Of a stretch of 64,000 nucleotides of DNA, positions 33,768 to 42,384 are shown piece after piece. This stretch comes from Methylocystis heyeri. Lineage in GTDB: Bacteria; Pseudomonadota; Alphaproteobacteria; Rhizobiales; Beijerinckiaceae. A program made the translations under genes and the position numbers. The stretch covers positions 2,666,001-2,730,000 of the forward strand of contig NZ_CP046052.1 in assembly GCF_004802635.2 (NCBI RefSeq), written 5' to 3'. Numbering within the stretch: position 1 is the first letter of the stretch; each line of letters begins with the position of its first letter. A model generated the notes under the pieces. The model did no database searches. It was not told the origin of the DNA and worked only from the letters and a program-made list of their open reading frames with translations.

Positions 33768-34624
33768 GCGCCCTCGTGCGCCCTGCCGCCCGGGAGCGCA
33801 TAAGAACGGCGGCGGTCGCCTTCAACAATAGGCCGCTCCGCTGGCTCATCCGCGCTCTTTCTATCGCGGTTCTCCTCGTAGCCTGGCAATATGCATCGGA
33901 TGCGAAGGCCCGCCTGTCGTTCATGACATTCGCGCTGGCGCCCTCCCCGTCACAGGCATTCGACTCGCTCATGGAACTGGGCCGCTCAGGAAAGCTGCTT
34001 GCCCATGTCGAGGCGAGCCTCATGCGCGTGCTGGCGGGCTATGCGATCGCGGTCATTATCGGGATTGCGCTCGGTTGCGTCATCGCCCGCAACCGCTTCT
34101 TCGAGGATCTTCTGCTGACTCCGCTCGAACTGCTACGGCCGATCCCGGCGGTCGCCTGGATACCGCTCGCGATCTTGATGTTCCCGTCATCTGAGGCGTC
34201 CATGATTTTCATCACCTGCGCCGGCGCCCTATTTCCCATTCTATTGAACACAATTCAGGGCGTTCGCGATATCGACGAACGTTTGATCGCCTCGGCGCGA
34301 ACGCTTGGCGCGAGCGGCAGGGTTATCGTAATCGAAATAATTGGCCCCGGCGCCCTTCCCAGCATTTTCACAGGACTTTCCATCGGCATGGGAACCAGCT
34401 GGTTTTGCCTGGTTACCGCTGAAATGATCTCGGGCCAGTTCGGCATTGGCTATTTCACCTGGGAATCGTACTCGCTTCAGAACTATCCAGACATCGTCGC
34501 CGGGATGGTCATCATAGGATCCCTCGGCTTTCTGAGCAGCGCCGCCATTGCGCGGATCGGAGCAGCCCTGACGCCATGGCGGACCAAAAAATCAATGCTA
34601 CACAAAAGCCGCGATCCACAATGA
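33752..34624 (+). CDS. ABC transporter permease, SsuC/TauC/NrtB type
   Basis: A 290-residue inner-membrane protein with about six transmembrane helices. The cytoplasmic coupling loop (EAA-type) is visible as IASARTLGASGRVIVIEIIGPGALPSIFTGL, shortened here to its ARTLGAS-x7-EI core. ELLRPIPAVAWIPLAI is a hallmark of the sulfonate/nitrate/taurine permease family. It overlaps the ATPase gene by 16 bases, and its own TGA overlaps the ATG of the binding-protein gene (ATGA at 34621-34624). It forms the translocation channel for the importer. Confidence 0.9.
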   Translation: MLSAIGALVRPAARERIRTAAVAFNNRPLRWLIRALSIAVLLVAWQYASDAKARLSFMTFALAPSPSQAFDSLMELGRSGKLLAHVEASLMRVLAGYAIAVIIGIALGCVIARNRFFEDLLLTPLELLRPIPAVAWIPLAILMFPSSEASMIFITCAGALFPILLNTIQGVRDIDERLIASARTLGASGRVIVIEIIGPGALPSIFTGLSIGMGTSWFCLVTAEMISGQFGIGYFTWESYSLQNYPDIVAGMVIIGSLGFLSSAAIARIGAALTPWRTKKSMLHKSRDPQ

Positions 34625-36036
34625 GATTTACTGCGCGGGCCACCCTCGTCGGTTCTCTGTGTTGGCTCGCGGGCATGACCTCCCCGCGTGCGGAGATGAT
34701 CCGCATCGCCATTGGCGCGCAGGATACGACCATAAATTGCGCAGCCGGCGGATTGATGATTCGCGAACTCGATCTCCTGCGGCGTTATCTGCCGCATGAT
34801 GGGAAGTATAAGGACGCGACTTACGATATCCAGTGGAAAAACTTCACCACCGGCGCTCCAATCACCAATGAAATGGTGGCGGGCAAGCTGGATATCGGCG
34901 TTATGGCCGATTTCCCCGGCGCGCTAAACGGCATGGCCTTCAAAAAGGCCGGCAAGAGCAGCCGGTTTATCACCGTCCTTTCCGGCAGCGTTAACGGAAG
35001 CGGCAATGGCGTCGTCGTGCCGATCGCTTCGCCAGTGCAATCGCTTCGGGAATTGAAGGGCAAGACGATCTCAGTGCCCTTTGCTTCGACCGCGCACGGC
35101 ATGTTGCTGCGCGCGATCGCCAATCTTGGTTGGGACCCCGAGCGCGACGTGAAAATCATCGCTCAGGCGCCCGAGGTCGCTGGTTCAGCGTTGCTGAGCG
35201 GACAAATCGATGCGCACGCCGACTTTGCCCCTTTTGCCGAGCTTTTTCCCGCGCGAGGCTTCGCGCGCAAAATCCTCGACGGGGCGCAAGTTGGGGTTCC
35301 GACTTTCCACGGCGCTCTCGTCGACTTGAGTTACGCCGAGAAATATCCTGAAATTGTCGTTGCCTATATCCGCGCCGTCATCGACGCCAACAGGTTGCTT
35401 GCCGACGAGCCGGAAAAATACAGCGAGCTGATCGCCAAAATCACTGGAGTCGACGCCCCCGTCGTTTATCTCTTTCTTGGTCCGCTGGGACTTCAAACGC
35501 GAGACCTCACCTGGAAGAAGGAATACAGGCAAGACATTGCGACGTCGGTGGAAACGCTCAGGTTCCTGAAGCGCGCCGATCCCGGGTTCGATGCCGAAAC
35601 CTTCATCGACGACCGATTTGTGCGCGCCGCCTTCAAGGCGTCCGGACTCGACTACGAAACGCAGCTTGCAGATCACGCGCCCTCAACACTTTCCGCAAAG
35701 GAAGACACGGCGGTCAATGCAAGCCGTTCCGCAGAGCTGTGGCTGGAAGGAGAGTCCAGGGTCCGCCATTTCGCATCGACAGATGCGGCTTTGGCGACCC
35801 TCGCCGAATTCGAAGCCCAGGGAAAGAAGATCCGCGCCGCCTATGTGCAGGACTACCGCAACGGCATCAAGCTTTTCGCAGATCGCGGATGGTATGTGGC
35901 CCAACCGTCAGGGCAAATCGACGCTTTTCTTTCGAAATCCGACGCAGAGGCTTTCGCGGCGAATTACGGGGGACAGGTGGAGGGTCTCGGCGGGGTTCTT
36001 CTAAGCAAGGCCGGCCCCGCTCAGAACCCAAGATGA
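34621..36036 (+). CDS. ABC substrate-binding protein fused to a NosL-like domain
   Basis: A 471-residue exported protein. Residues 1-25 form a signal peptide (MRFTARATLVGSLCWLAGM). Residues about 30-350 match the NMT1/SsuA/NrtA type of periplasmic binding protein (IGVMADFPGALNGMAF, APEVAGSALLSGQIDAHADF). Residues about 370-465 resemble the NosL family: ELWLEGESRVRHFASTDAAL, then AAYVQDYRNG and SKSDAEAFAANYGGQV. NosL proteins are copper-binding accessories of nitrous oxide reductase, but here the domain has no Met or Cys that could bind Cu(I). Start at 34621 overlaps the permease stop (ATGA); an ATG at 34576 would lengthen the protein without a signal peptide at its front. Ligand unknown; a sulfonate or related anion is the family expectation. 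Confidence 0.82.
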   Translation: MRFTARATLVGSLCWLAGMTSPRAEMIRIAIGAQDTTINCAAGGLMIRELDLLRRYLPHDGKYKDATYDIQWKNFTTGAPITNEMVAGKLDIGVMADFPGALNGMAFKKAGKSSRFITVLSGSVNGSGNGVVVPIASPVQSLRELKGKTISVPFASTAHGMLLRAIANLGWDPERDVKIIAQAPEVAGSALLSGQIDAHADFAPFAELFPARGFARKILDGAQVGVPTFHGALVDLSYAEKYPEIVVAYIRAVIDANRLLADEPEKYSELIAKITGVDAPVVYLFLGPLGLQTRDLTWKKEYRQDIATSVETLRFLKRADPGFDAETFIDDRFVRAAFKASGLDYETQLADHAPSTLSAKEDTAVNASRSAELWLEGESRVRHFASTDAALATLAEFEAQGKKIRAAYVQDYRNGIKLFADRGWYVAQPSGQIDAFLSKSDAEAFAANYGGQVEGLGGVLLSKAGPAQNPR

Positions 36037-36132
36037 CTCGGTTATTCGCGAATATAGACGCGCTCTGTTTCCAATGCCGGGAAGTTATGCGCAGACCCGT
36101 CGCTCCGCCCGGTCAATTCGCCATCAACAAGG

Positions 36133-36177
36133 AGGCGCCTGACGTCCCGGCATTCCGCCGGACGTCAGGCGCCTTTT
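36133..36177 (+). terminator. Intrinsic terminator after the ABC importer operon
   Basis: AGGCGCCTGACGTCC (36133-36147) and GGACGTCAGGCGCCT (36160-36174) are perfect 15-bp complements with a 12-base loop, followed by TTTT at 36174-36177. It lies about 100 bp after the stop of the binding protein and between convergent genes. Confidence 0.85.
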
Positions 36178-36226
36178 GGTTCGTCGCGTCGGGCCGGCGT
36201 GGCTATTTCGCCGGCCAGACTTCTGA

Positions 36227-37702
36227 TTACTGGGACAAGCTCGGCTGTCCGATCGCGCTACGCAGATCGTCCAGGGTCGTGACACGGGGACCGTGCAATG
36301 CCGCGATCTGCTTCACGTCGAGCTTCAGTTTACCGATGTTTTCAAGGAGATTGACCGAATAGGGATTAGGCGACTTGGGCAGAGGCGCGTCGGCGGCAAG
36401 GGGGGTGAAAGCGTCGGCCTCGATCAGAACCTTCTCCGCCGGCAGATAGATCACTCCGAGATCGTCGCTGTGTCCATTGCCGGCCAGGCGGTGGAATTCG
36501 ATGCTGCGCCGCCCGTCCGAAAGCACATGTTTATCCTGCCAAGTTTCGAATTTCGGTGTCTTTTTGGACTGGGAGAGCTTATCGGGCCGAATGGTGCGCG
36601 GTTCGGCCCAGGCCTTCTCGAAATAGGCCTTGTCGGCGTCTTGCGCGACCACCGTGGCGCCGGCGTCGACCAGCGTGCGCAGGCCGCCCGCATGATCGAA
36701 ATGCACATGGGTCGCGACCACATATTTGATCGGCTTTGCGGGCGCGAGTTCTCCGAGTTTCTGGATCAATGCGAGCGAACGCTCTTCATTGAGCGGCGCC
36801 TCGACCAGCACCCAATGATCCTGCTGCTCCACGGCGACGCTGTGATGCGTGCCGCCCGTAAGGTAGTACACCCCATCCGCGATTTTATCGGCTTTGACGA
36901 CGACCGCCGGCGGTTTCGCCTCCGCGATATTCGCCGGAACCGCCACCGCGACCGGCTGGTCGAGCTTGGCCGACGAAACATGCAAGTGAAGGACCGGATA
37001 GCCTCCCGCTAGACGGGTGATCTCGCCCGGGAATGCGACGCCAGCGAAGTCCTTGTAGTCCTTGAACCGCGTCTCGACCAGCGTGTCGCCCAGCACCGGA
37101 GAGTCGATCCAGGTCTTGATCCAGTCCACACGATCATTGGCGTCGATGCAGCCGACATAGCGGTATTTGCCGCCGAGCGTGAAGGACACCTCTACGCCGT
37201 CGCCATCAGGCCGCGATTGTGCGCCGTTGGCGAGCGCGGCTTTAAGAAAGCCCTGCGGGGTCCCCCAGATTTCAGCGGTGCGCTCTTCGAGCGTCGCCTG
37301 CGCCGGCGTGGGCGACGGAGCTGCGCCGGGCTGCGCATTGGGCGCAAGCGCGACGTTCCAGGCCTTGTCGCCGCTGACATACCAATCGAGCTTTTGTTCC
37401 GTCGGAGCCGGACGCGAGCGGCCGGGCTCGATCGTTTGAATACGCGTGAGCTGGACGCGCTCCGCCGGCGCCTGGAAGTCGATCGCGGCGGCGTAGCTGC
37501 TGACGTCGAATTGCGGCCAGGCTCCTCCGGGAACCGGCGCCTGACCGAACTGATACCAATGGCCCGAGCCGGCAAACTCCAGCGTCTTGGCGTCGGCTGC
37601 GTGAAGCGCCGCAGCGGCCGACTGCAAAGATGCGGCCTGCGCGCCGCTTAAAGGCACACACAGCGCGAGAACAGGAAGAGAGGGTCTTATTCTCTTTAAC
37701 AT
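36227..37702 (-). CDS. Exported metallo-beta-lactamase-fold hydrolase
   Basis: A 491-residue protein with a signal peptide (MLKRIRPSLPVLALCVPLSGAQA). Residues about 30-270 form an extra N-terminal beta-rich domain. The C-terminal half is the MBL fold with the zinc motif THVHFDHAGG (H-x-H-x-D-H), GNGHSDD (third-site His), the bridging Asp in LIEADAF and the terminal LHGP His. It hydrolyses an ester, sulfate ester, lactone or similar bond in the periplasm. Start at 37702 is preceded by a perfect AGGAGGT ribosome site 3 bases upstream; the longer frame to 37816 lacks one. The neighbourhood suggests sulfate-ester or lactone substrates, but alkylsulfatase-specific motifs cannot be confirmed. Convergent with the importer operon. 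Confidence 0.85.
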   Translation of the reverse strand: MLKRIRPSLPVLALCVPLSGAQAASLQSAAAALHAADAKTLEFAGSGHWYQFGQAPVPGGAWPQFDVSSYAAAIDFQAPAERVQLTRIQTIEPGRSRPAPTEQKLDWYVSGDKAWNVALAPNAQPGAAPSPTPAQATLEERTAEIWGTPQGFLKAALANGAQSRPDGDGVEVSFTLGGKYRYVGCIDANDRVDWIKTWIDSPVLGDTLVETRFKDYKDFAGVAFPGEITRLAGGYPVLHLHVSSAKLDQPVAVAVPANIAEAKPPAVVVKADKIADGVYYLTGGTHHSVAVEQQDHWVLVEAPLNEERSLALIQKLGELAPAKPIKYVVATHVHFDHAGGLRTLVDAGATVVAQDADKAYFEKAWAEPRTIRPDKLSQSKKTPKFETWQDKHVLSDGRRSIEFHRLAGNGHSDDLGVIYLPAEKVLIEADAFTPLAADAPLPKSPNPYSVNLLENIGKLKLDVKQIAALHGPRVTTLDDLRSAIGQPSLSQ

Positions 37703-38076
37703 TGTACCTCCTAAGTTCTTTTGAGCGACTATCCAGGAGCATTTTGGCCGCGCCGGCGACGGTGTGGGGGAGATCAAAATCCTTTCGCTTTGTGAGAGAC
37801 GCTTCGGAATGAGCATCAGCTTTGTGTCCGCGCCAGCGAAGCTCTGGGATAGAGCTAATCCTACTTTTTCGATGGTGTAAATAGACTATGCTCTTCCGCG
37901 GCCATTTTTTGCAGCATGTCGTGAACGGATTTCGGGATCCCAGGCGGTCGCCAATCGCCTCGCGTCGTCGGGTTTTAGCTGCGAGCAGGGGAAGCTCAGA
38001 ACTCCCACGGTCAGGAATGGGAGACGAATGTTCGTAGGCGCTAAAAGACCGGCGCGGGATGTCGAGCCCGCCGACG
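37703..38076. promoter_or_regulatory. Upstream region of the MBL hydrolase gene with TAGTCTAT box
   Basis: About 370 bp without a gene. On the minus strand TAGTCTAT (37881-37888 as ATAGACTA on the plus strand) is identical to the box in front of the ABC importer, and the following ATTTACACCATC is AT-rich like a core promoter. The long leader (about 170 bp) of the MBL gene shows no riboswitch I recognise. Confidence 0.45.
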
Positions 38077-38110
38077 AAAAAAAGGCGCCTTTGCAGAAGC
38101 AAAGAGCGCC
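38077..38110 (-). terminator. Intrinsic terminator of the DUF1549-DUF1501 operon
   Basis: Read on the minus strand: GGCGC-T-CTTTGC (38110-38099) pairs with GCAAAGGCGCC (38094-38084) with one bulged T and a 4-base loop, followed by seven Ts (38083-38077). It lies about 90 bp beyond the stop of the DUF1501 gene. Confidence 0.85.
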
Positions 38111-38200
38111 AAGTTCAGGAGTAAGGCTCAAATTGAACGACGAACGATGTGAATCCTCCTTTGCGATGAGGGAAAGAACGAGGGCTTCGCCGCAATACCG

Positions 38201-39655
38201 CTAAGCAAGTATGTCGGCTACGACCTTTCCGTAAACGACCGTCGGGCGTTCGGCGCGCCCGGCCCGCTTATAGATCGTCTTCAAATGATCGAGACCGAGC
38301 AGTTGCAGCACGGTCGCATGCAGATCGTAAGTGTCGACCGGATTTTCCACCGTCTTCAGGCCGATCTCGTCGGTCGCGCCGTAGGTGAATCCGTGCTTGA
38401 GGCCGCCTCCGGCGAGCCATTGCGTGTATCCCCAGGGATTATGATCTCGGCCGTCGCCGCTCTGGCCATAAGAGGTGCGACCGAATTCGGAGGTCCACAC
38501 GATGAGCGTCTCGTCGAGCAGCCCGCGGGCGGCGAGGTCGGCGAGCAATCCGGCGATGGGCTTGTCTACGGCGCGCGTCTGTGCGCCGTGGTTTTCTTCG
38601 AGTTTACGATGAGCATCCCAGTTCTTGTTATCGTCCGAGATGCTGTCTACCGGGCCTGACACTACCTGAATGAAGCGCACGCCGCGTTCAACCAAGCGAC
38701 GCGCGCGCAAGAGCACGGTGCCGTAATCCTTGGTCGCATCGTCGTTCAACCCATAGAGCGCTTTGGTCGCCGCCGTCTCCTTGCTGAGGTCGACCGCCTC
38801 CGGCGCAGAGGATTCCATGCGATACGCGAGTTCATAAGACCGGCTGCGCGCCTGAAGTTCGGTATCGGTCGGAAACGCGCCGGACTTGTGCGCGTTGAGC
38901 GTTGCAAGAAGATCGAGATTATCGCGCTGCTGCTCCGTCGTGATCAGTTCAGGCCGGTCGAGGTTGAGAATCGGCGATGCGCCGGGGCGGAATGCCGTTC
39001 CCTGATAGACTGCGGGCAGGAAGCCGGAATTCCAATTCACCGAACCGCCGCGCGGTTCGCGCTTGCCGCTATAGAGCACGACATAGGGCGGCAGGTCGGG
39101 ATTGGCCGAGCCGAGCGCATAAGTGACCCAGGCGCCGAGCGAAGGACGGCCCGGGGTCACATCTCCGGTATTGAGCTTGAGGATGGAAATGTCATGCGTT
39201 GCGCCGACGGTCACGCTCGACTTGATGAAGGTGATCTTGTCGGCGTGCTGCGCCAGATTGGGCGTCAGATCGGAAAACCACGCGCCGCTTTCGCCATATT
39301 GCTTCCAGCTCCTGTTCGAAGCAAAGAGCTTTCCCGCGCCGCCCGAAGTCGTGACCTGCAATCCCTTCAGAAAGGATTGCGGAACCTCCTGTCCCGCCAG
39401 CCGAACAAGTTCCGGCTTATAGTCGAAGAGATCGAGCGTGCTCGGGGCGCCATCCATATGGAGCCAGATCACCGATTTCACTTTTGACGCAAAATGCGGC
39501 TCCCTTTTTGCGAGCGGATCGACATAACCGCCCGCCGCCGCCTGCGCGAGCGGAACTGAAAAGACTCCGCTCCCCGGCATAAAGCCGCTCAAAGCCAGGC
39601 CGCTTACGCCGAATCCGGCGGAAAACAGCCAATCACGACGCGTCTTGTTGTTCAT
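38201..39655 (-). CDS. DUF1501 (sulfatase-like) secreted protein
   Basis: A 484-residue protein with a Tat-type signal (TRRDWLFSAGFGVSGLALSG). The body is DUF1501, an alkaline-phosphatase/sulfatase superfamily relative: VIWLHMDGAPSTLDLFDYKP at the start of the fold, FIKSSVTVGATHD, IVWTSEFGRTSYG-x6-RDHNPWG with the metal-ligand-like Glu and Asp-His, and TYDLHATVLQLLGLDH at the end. No CxPxR motif is present. DUF1501 genes are typically paired with DUF1549/DUF1553 genes, abundant in Planctomycetes; the pair is preserved here with 30 bp between. Function unknown; Tat export suggests metal loading before secretion. Confidence 0.85.
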   Translation of the reverse strand: MNNKTRRDWLFSAGFGVSGLALSGFMPGSGVFSVPLAQAAAGGYVDPLAKREPHFASKVKSVIWLHMDGAPSTLDLFDYKPELVRLAGQEVPQSFLKGLQVTTSGGAGKLFASNRSWKQYGESGAWFSDLTPNLAQHADKITFIKSSVTVGATHDISILKLNTGDVTPGRPSLGAWVTYALGSANPDLPPYVVLYSGKREPRGGSVNWNSGFLPAVYQGTAFRPGASPILNLDRPELITTEQQRDNLDLLATLNAHKSGAFPTDTELQARSRSYELAYRMESSAPEAVDLSKETAATKALYGLNDDATKDYGTVLLRARRLVERGVRFIQVVSGPVDSISDDNKNWDAHRKLEENHGAQTRAVDKPIAGLLADLAARGLLDETLIVWTSEFGRTSYGQSGDGRDHNPWGYTQWLAGGGLKHGFTYGATDEIGLKTVENPVDTYDLHATVLQLLGLDHLKTIYKRAGRAERPTVVYGKVVADILA

Positions 39656-39685
39656 GTGCCTATTCCTTCGACAATGGTTGCACTT

Positions 39686-41998
39686 CTAGAAGCGGTAGAT
39701 GAACTCGTTTGAATTCGCGACCGTATGGACGAGGTCGACGAAAGCCGATGCGCGGACGGGATCGGTCACCTTCACGTCGCCCGTCGGCTCCGCCACGGAG
39801 AATTTTCCGTTTGCCGCCTTGCCGGCGACGATCCTCACATGCTCGTCGAGAAAGGCCTTCAACACGCTCTTTTCGTAAGCGTCCGGGTTGCGTGAAAAGA
39901 GGATCTGATAGAGGCGATCGATCCGCGCAGATTCGTCCTCCCCGCTTTCGCGGATTACGCGTCCGGCGAGCGCCTGGGACCACTGGAAGACGATATCGCT
40001 GTTGATGAGCGTCAACGCCTGCAAGGGCGTCGTGGTCACGTCGCGCTTGCTGTGGGCCTGTTGCGGGTTGGCGAGGTCGAAAGTCTCCAGCAACGGATAA
40101 GGCACGCTGCGGCGCGTGAACACATAGAGGCTCCGCCGGTTGGTCTGGCGAGGATCGTCGGATGCTTCCCAAGCCGGGCCGACGTTCAGATTGGCGGGAA
40201 GCGGCGGGAACACCGCGGGGCCGCCGAGCTGCTGTTCCAGTTTGCCTGAGGCGACGAGATAGGAGTCGCGGATCTGCTCGGCGTCGAGCCGCTTGCGCGG
40301 GAAAACGGCAAGAAGCTTGTTTTCGGGGTCCGCGGCGGCGACGTCTTCCCGATAGGCCGACGATTGACGATAGACGCTGGACAGCAGTATCTGCCGGTGC
40401 AGCTTCTTGACGCTCCAGCCGTCTTTTACGAAACTGTCGGCAAGATAATCGAGCAGCTCCGGATTGGTCGGCTTGTCGCCCGCTTTGCCGAAATCGCTGA
40501 CCGTTCCCACGACGCCCTTGCCGAAATATTCGTTCCACACCCGGTTCACGAAAACCCGAGCGGTCAACGGATTGCTCGGGCTCGTAAGCCAGGAGGCGAG
40601 CGCCGTTCGACGTCCCGAAGATGTCGGCAGCGGAGAGATATTGGGCTTCTCCGAGCTGATCGCCTCGGGGAATGCGGGTTGAACTTCATCGAGCGGGCGT
40701 TCGTGATTGCCGCCGAAAAACACATAGGTCGGCGGCGCGTCGGAATGGCCGAGCTCGGTCGCGGCGGTGTATGTGTCGGCGCCCCGCGTGGGCTTGAGCT
40801 TTTCGAACTTCTTCAGCTCTTCGGCGAGCTTCTGATATTCACGCCATTGAGCGATGAGCTCCGGCGTGCGGTCCGGGTTTTTCTCGTCATTGACGACGTC
40901 GCGAATATAGTTCGACAAGGCCTGCTGATCGGTAACCGTTTCGGCGCGATAGTTCACCCAGCGGTCGAGAGCGTTCCATTCGCTCTTCGGCTTGAAGATC
41001 GAGGTCCGCGCGTCGGGATTATAGCGTTCGTTGTAAAATTGCGTGGCCTTCTCGCGAACCGAATCGATAATCGCCTTTTGCCTCGGCAGAATGTCCCTGG
41101 CGGCGGCCTCGTAATTTGCCTGGGCTTTTTCGTAGTCGAGCTCCTGAGGACCTTTTTCCGCCGAAAGCTTCTCGTTCACGGCGGTGTTGGCGAAGAAGGC
41201 CTGGAGAGAGAAATAGTCTTTCTGGGTGATCTTGTCGGACTTGTGATTGTGGCATCGGGCGCAGCCGATGGTCGTGCCGAGAATCGCAGTCCCGATGGTG
41301 TCCACTATGTCCGTGGTGATCTGATATTTGCGGCCGATGAGATCGCGGGCGTTGGGATTGTCCGGATATCCCGCCAGAAAACCCGTGGCGACGAGGACCT
41401 TCTGGTCGCCCGGCGCGATCTCGTCGCCCGCGATCTGCTCCTGAATGAAGCGCGAATAGGGTTTGTCTTCGTTGAAGGCCTGAACGACATAATCGCGATA
41501 GCGAAAAAAATTGGGGCGGGTGACGTCGTTTTGGAATCCGACGCTGTCCGCATAGCGCGCGAGATCGAGCCAACGACGCGCTTGGCGCTCGCCATATTGC
41601 GGCGAAGCAAGCAAGCGGTCGACAAGCTTTTCATATGCATCCGGCGACGTGTCGTTCACAAACGCCGCGACTTCTTCCGGCTGGGGAATTAGCCCGAGGA
41701 CATCGAGCGTAGCCCTTCGGATGAAGGTCGCGCGATCGGCGTCGGGGGAAGCGTTCAATTTTGCCGCTTCGATCTTCGAGAGAACGAAAGCGTCGATCGG
41801 AGTGCGCACCCAGCGCTGGTCGGCGATCTGCGGAACCGCGTCGCTGCGAATGGGCTGATAGGCCCAATGAGGCGCACGCGCTGCGGAGGCCTGGGATGGG
41901 GGCGCGTCGAGAGTTTTCGTGTCCGCCGCCACTGCAATCGCCGAAGTCGATGCGCTCAGGAACAAAGCCAGGAGCTTTGTTTTTGAGAATCGTTTCAT
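39686..41998 (-). CDS. DUF1549/DUF1553 secreted protein with CxxCH motif
   Basis: A 770-residue exported protein. A signal peptide (MKRFSKTKLLALFLSASTSA) precedes HWAYQPIRSDAVP, a typical linker. DUF1549 follows (residues about 55-270: TPIDAFVLSKIE, FIRRATLDVLGLIPQPEEV, RWLDLARYADSVGFQND, and CARCHNHKSD at about 247-256). DUF1553 occupies about 450-720 (RTALASWLTSPSNPLTARVFVNR, RVWNEYFGKGVVGT, LLSSVYRQSS). The CARCH sequence fits a c-type heme site or a metal site. Start at 41998 is chosen over 42013 because of GGAG upstream and the signal peptide. It precedes DUF1501 by 30 bp; the two are a co-operating set in Planctomycetes. Role unknown. Confidence 0.87.
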   Translation of the reverse strand: MKRFSKTKLLALFLSASTSAIAVAADTKTLDAPPSQASAARAPHWAYQPIRSDAVPQIADQRWVRTPIDAFVLSKIEAAKLNASPDADRATFIRRATLDVLGLIPQPEEVAAFVNDTSPDAYEKLVDRLLASPQYGERQARRWLDLARYADSVGFQNDVTRPNFFRYRDYVVQAFNEDKPYSRFIQEQIAGDEIAPGDQKVLVATGFLAGYPDNPNARDLIGRKYQITTDIVDTIGTAILGTTIGCARCHNHKSDKITQKDYFSLQAFFANTAVNEKLSAEKGPQELDYEKAQANYEAAARDILPRQKAIIDSVREKATQFYNERYNPDARTSIFKPKSEWNALDRWVNYRAETVTDQQALSNYIRDVVNDEKNPDRTPELIAQWREYQKLAEELKKFEKLKPTRGADTYTAATELGHSDAPPTYVFFGGNHERPLDEVQPAFPEAISSEKPNISPLPTSSGRRTALASWLTSPSNPLTARVFVNRVWNEYFGKGVVGTVSDFGKAGDKPTNPELLDYLADSFVKDGWSVKKLHRQILLSSVYRQSSAYREDVAAADPENKLLAVFPRKRLDAEQIRDSYLVASGKLEQQLGGPAVFPPLPANLNVGPAWEASDDPRQTNRRSLYVFTRRSVPYPLLETFDLANPQQAHSKRDVTTTPLQALTLINSDIVFQWSQALAGRVIRESGEDESARIDRLYQILFSRNPDAYEKSVLKAFLDEHVRIVAGKAANGKFSVAEPTGDVKVTDPVRASAFVDLVHTVANSNEFIYRF

Positions 41999-42317
41999 AG
42001 GTTCAGGCTCCAATTGTCATAATCGCGCGCGCCGCGGCAGGCCTGGCAGGGCGTCTAAACAGCGCTCCTTGACCTGGCGCCTTTTTGGATCGCGTCGCGA
42101 CGCGCGCTTCGCCGCTTTGATCGAGAGGACTTCGGAACATGCCCGAAGGGGCGCCGAGCGCGCCCAATGAGCTATTTATCTATATATCTAGTATGGTACT
42201 AGAGTCAAGCTACCAGAATCAACCCCGAGACTCACCCCAAAATGGCGGTCAACTATCTAAAATATATCGTTTTTTTAGCGATTTTGCGCCTTCGCGCGAG
42301 AAGACGTCACTTGCGGA
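41999..42317. promoter_or_regulatory. Divergent region with CTAGTATGGTACTAG palindrome
   Basis: About 320 bp between the DUF1549 gene and the TonB-receptor promoter. A palindrome CTAGTA-TGG-TACTAG lies at 42188-42202 in an AT-rich block (TATATATC just upstream). It is placed about 190 bp before the DUF1549 start and 180 bp before the receptor start, so it could control either. A second AT-rich stretch lies at 42240-42290. Confidence 0.5.
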
Positions 42318-42346
42318 TTGACGTTATAACTCTAGTACTATTATAT
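42318..42346 (+). promoter_or_regulatory. Promoter of the TonB receptor with TAGTACTA operator
   Basis: TTGACG at 42318-42323, a 17-base spacer and TTATAT at 42341-42346 make a good sigma-70-type promoter. The 8-bp palindrome TAGTACTA (42333-42340) fills the spacer and abuts the -10, an ideal place for a repressor. It repeats the core of the palindrome at 42188-42202. Confidence 0.6.
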
Positions 42347-42384
42347 GATTAAATATCTTCCCTAGCCCCATCAAGGAACCAGCG

